DNA from: Maylandia zebra
Taxonomy: Eukaryota; Chordata; Actinopteri; Cichliformes; Cichlidae
Direction of reading: 5' to 3'
NCBI RefSeq assembly: GCF_041146795.1
Contig: NC_135182.1
Coordinates: 312,501 to 376,500 of the forward strand
Length of the DNA: 64,000 bases
Shown: one piece after another, positions 62,559 to 64,000 of the stretch
Layout of the letters: each line of letters opens with the position of its first letter
Numbering within the stretch: the first letter of the stretch is position 1
Notes under the pieces: model-generated
The model's input: only the letters and a program-made list of their open reading frames with translations
What the model was told of the DNA's origin: nothing
Database searches by the model: none
Program-made: the position numbers and the translations under genes

Positions 62559-63156
62559 TGTCAAGAAAAACATGTTATTTTACTGTCACTTTGTTATCAT
62601 TTACATGCACTGTCATTATTTCATCATTACTTCATTAGTCTGTATTAGTTTATCATCAGTATTATCATGTATCATTTATCATTGAGTAAATCTGCTTAAT
62701 CTTGTATTCTAGAGCACGCAGAATAAGACATTCCTCTGTAATATTCTATCATGCAAAAAACCACCAGCATAGCTGCAGCTCCAGGCGGACCACAGTAACC
62801 AATTGATTACATCAGATTGTTGCAACATCCTCCTGGTCAGATAAGGACACTTGGACTTTCTTTGGCCTGGACGACAATCTCACATAACTGCACACTCGAT
62901 ACACAATTGTTTATGTTCTTAGATACTGATGATTGAAAACATCTGGTTGTAATTCTGGGAAAATGTTGTTGTTCTGGAGATAGAGGAGATAGGGGAATTC
63001 TTCTGACGTCATAAATGGCTATAAAGTTTGCTGTAACAGGGCAGTGGGATGAAGACGTCTTCCCACACTTGTACTATCAGTGTGTGTTTAATAAATCACT
63101 TTTTTGGACTTTTTTTTTTTGCTTATTTTTCCTTCCAAACCAAAAGAACCTCTACA
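62559..63156 (+). repeat. 3' LTR of the outer provirus
   Basis: 598 bp, partner of 45,450-46,058; shorter by about 11 bases, mostly from the change near 63,111 where a T-run replaces the equivalent of 46,011-46,021. Confidence 0.95.
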
Positions 63157-63245
63157 TTACTTCTTCAAAAAAGTAACTGAGTTACAATATTCTAAAAGTA
63201 ATTAATTACTTGAAAAGTAACTATTGCATTACTTTTAAAAAAACA
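63157..63245 (+). mobile_element. hAT-type MITE, right part of the split copy
   Basis: Carries on the AGTAAT-rich pattern from 45,398-45,449 after the provirus. It fades into A-rich sequence at about 63,245 without a CCAACACTG end. Confidence 0.7.
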
Positions 63246-64000
63246 TTTAACCCTCTGGGGTCCAGGGTATAATTGTCCATTTTAACTACTTTTGATCTTC
63301 CCTCCACATTTTACCTTTAAAAACTATTTACTTTGTTTGGTCTCATCCTTTTCAGCACAACCTCACGTGTCTGAATTTACAGTCATGTTTTCATTTTGAC
63401 AAACTGTATTAACACAATTGATCTACAATCAGTCAAAACACATAAAACCAGAGTAGAAAAAGTGATATTTTTTACTGTAACAACCACAAGCATGTTTAAT
63501 GAATCATATTTCATAACTTTAAATGCAAATATAAATTATATAAATTGTCAAAGTTATTTGCATTCATTTACCTTCTACCTTGATTTTTCGATAACCATTT
63601 CAAACTATTTACAGAACAATCAGCTGTTCTTCAATAAGATGCCACAAATTATTTGTGCCACTGTGAGAACATCACAGCCTGATACCTGCAGGTCTGACAG
63701 CAGCAGGTGCATCACTCCTGTTTTACCTGGAGACAGCAGTCGCCTCATTGTTCTGACACACAACACAGAACTACACACTTACTACACAAGAAAACACATT
63801 AACTACACACTCCAAACACGCTAAACGTCACAAATCTCACATCTCAAAACACTTTCTCTCTCTCTCTCCCTCTCTCTCTCGCCGTTACTCCTAAAACTTC
63901 CCTTGGTTTTTTTTGTTTTGTTTTTTTTTCCCTCATAAGCAGAGAGTGCTCGCTGCGCAGTCCTTAGACAGTAAACGTGACGAAACTATTGAGGAAAAAA
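63246..64000. other. Likely piggyBac-type MITE edge and unassigned DNA
   Basis: TTTAACCCTCTGGGGTCCAG at 63,248 resembles the TTAA-bounded ends of fish piggyBac-type MITEs. A 142-codon frame (63,396-63,824) has no recognisable domain and an amino-acid mix of translated AT-rich DNA. A CT-rich simple repeat lies at 63,855-63,881. The other end is outside the window. Confidence 0.4.

Larger units (their letters stand above)
45450..63156 (+). mobile_element. Outer endogenous retrovirus (decayed), 17.7 kb including a nested provirus
   Basis: Two LTRs (45,450-46,058; 62,559-63,156), flanked by TTAC on both sides (45,446-45,449; 63,157-63,160), a 4-bp duplication. A primer-binding site follows the 5' LTR and a purine tract precedes the 3' LTR. 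Between them only the RNase H/integrase end of pol is recognisable; gag, protease, most of RT and env are missing. The inner provirus (50,501-59,000) is inserted in it. Without that, the element is about 9.2 kb, much of it (46,078-50,495) non-coding leader. Confidence 0.9.

Noticed and set aside
63396..63824. 142-codon plus-strand frame near the window end
   Set aside because: Amino-acid make-up follows AT-rich DNA, no motif, no splice context; probably chance within MITE-type sequence.
1..64000. Bacterial or viral origin of the window
   Set aside because: GT-AG introns, SINEs, LINEs with poly-tails, Rex3 and nested proviruses all point to a vertebrate nuclear genome; no operon structure is present.

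Overview
This looks like nuclear DNA of a bony fish, probably a percomorph teleost; a cichlid is plausible but cannot be proven from sequence alone. The signs are a fish Rex3 retrotransposon (it carries close matches to the sites used to amplify Rex3 in fish cytogenetics), L2/CR1-like LINEs, Tc1, hAT and PIF/Harbinger DNA transposons, tRNA-derived SINEs, a pyrin-domain exon of the kind that is expanded in fish immune genes, and GT-AG introns. Almost the whole window is transposable elements, many nested in one another. The only convincing host coding piece is one pyrin exon near the left edge.

Left third (1-19,578): LINE 3' ends (1-281; 7,120-7,614); the pyrin exon (320-551, minus); a non-autonomous hAT element with a perfect 8-bp target-site duplication (1,652-3,492); a decayed Harbinger with a 3-bp duplication (5,394-6,932); an L1-like LINE (8,389-13,203, minus) split by an L2-like LINE (9,326-11,468, minus); a 20-bp minisatellite that has received a 5'-truncated Rex3 (13,721-15,840, minus).

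Middle (19,579-35,498): the most interesting part. A 15,056-bp element (19,594-34,649) has about 0.85-kb inverted ends that contain a 25-bp minisatellite, is flanked by a perfect 10-bp direct repeat, and carries two convergent multi-exon genes: a Ulp1-like (C48) cysteine protease with a Cys-rich tail on the plus strand, and a Mutator-like (MULE) transposase with SWIM-type motifs on the minus strand. I infer a giant two-gene Mutator-type transposon. It landed 15 bp inside a small inverted-repeat element, and was itself later hit by a Tc1 element, a 5'-truncated LINE, a full-length LINE with an intact 1,005-codon reading frame (which splits the transposase gene), and a solo LTR.

Right part (35,499-64,000): two non-coding elements with long inverted ends (36,538-38,764; 41,757-43,227), a Tc1-type MITE, a 1.3-kb inverted-repeat element hit by a SINE and carrying twin hairpins (43,952-45,237), and then a hAT-type MITE split by a 17.7-kb endogenous retrovirus (45,450-63,156). 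That provirus is decayed (only RNase H/integrase remains) and is itself split by a second, younger provirus (50,501-59,000) with near-identical LTRs, a tRNA-Leu type primer site, open gag and pol reading frames separated by one in-frame UAG, and only a stub where env should be.

The order of insertion can be read from the nesting: hAT MITE, then outer provirus, then inner provirus; inverted-repeat MITE, then MULE giant, then LINE/Tc1/LTR; L1, then L2; minisatellite, then Rex3. All calls are by eye from motifs and repeats; no database search was possible.
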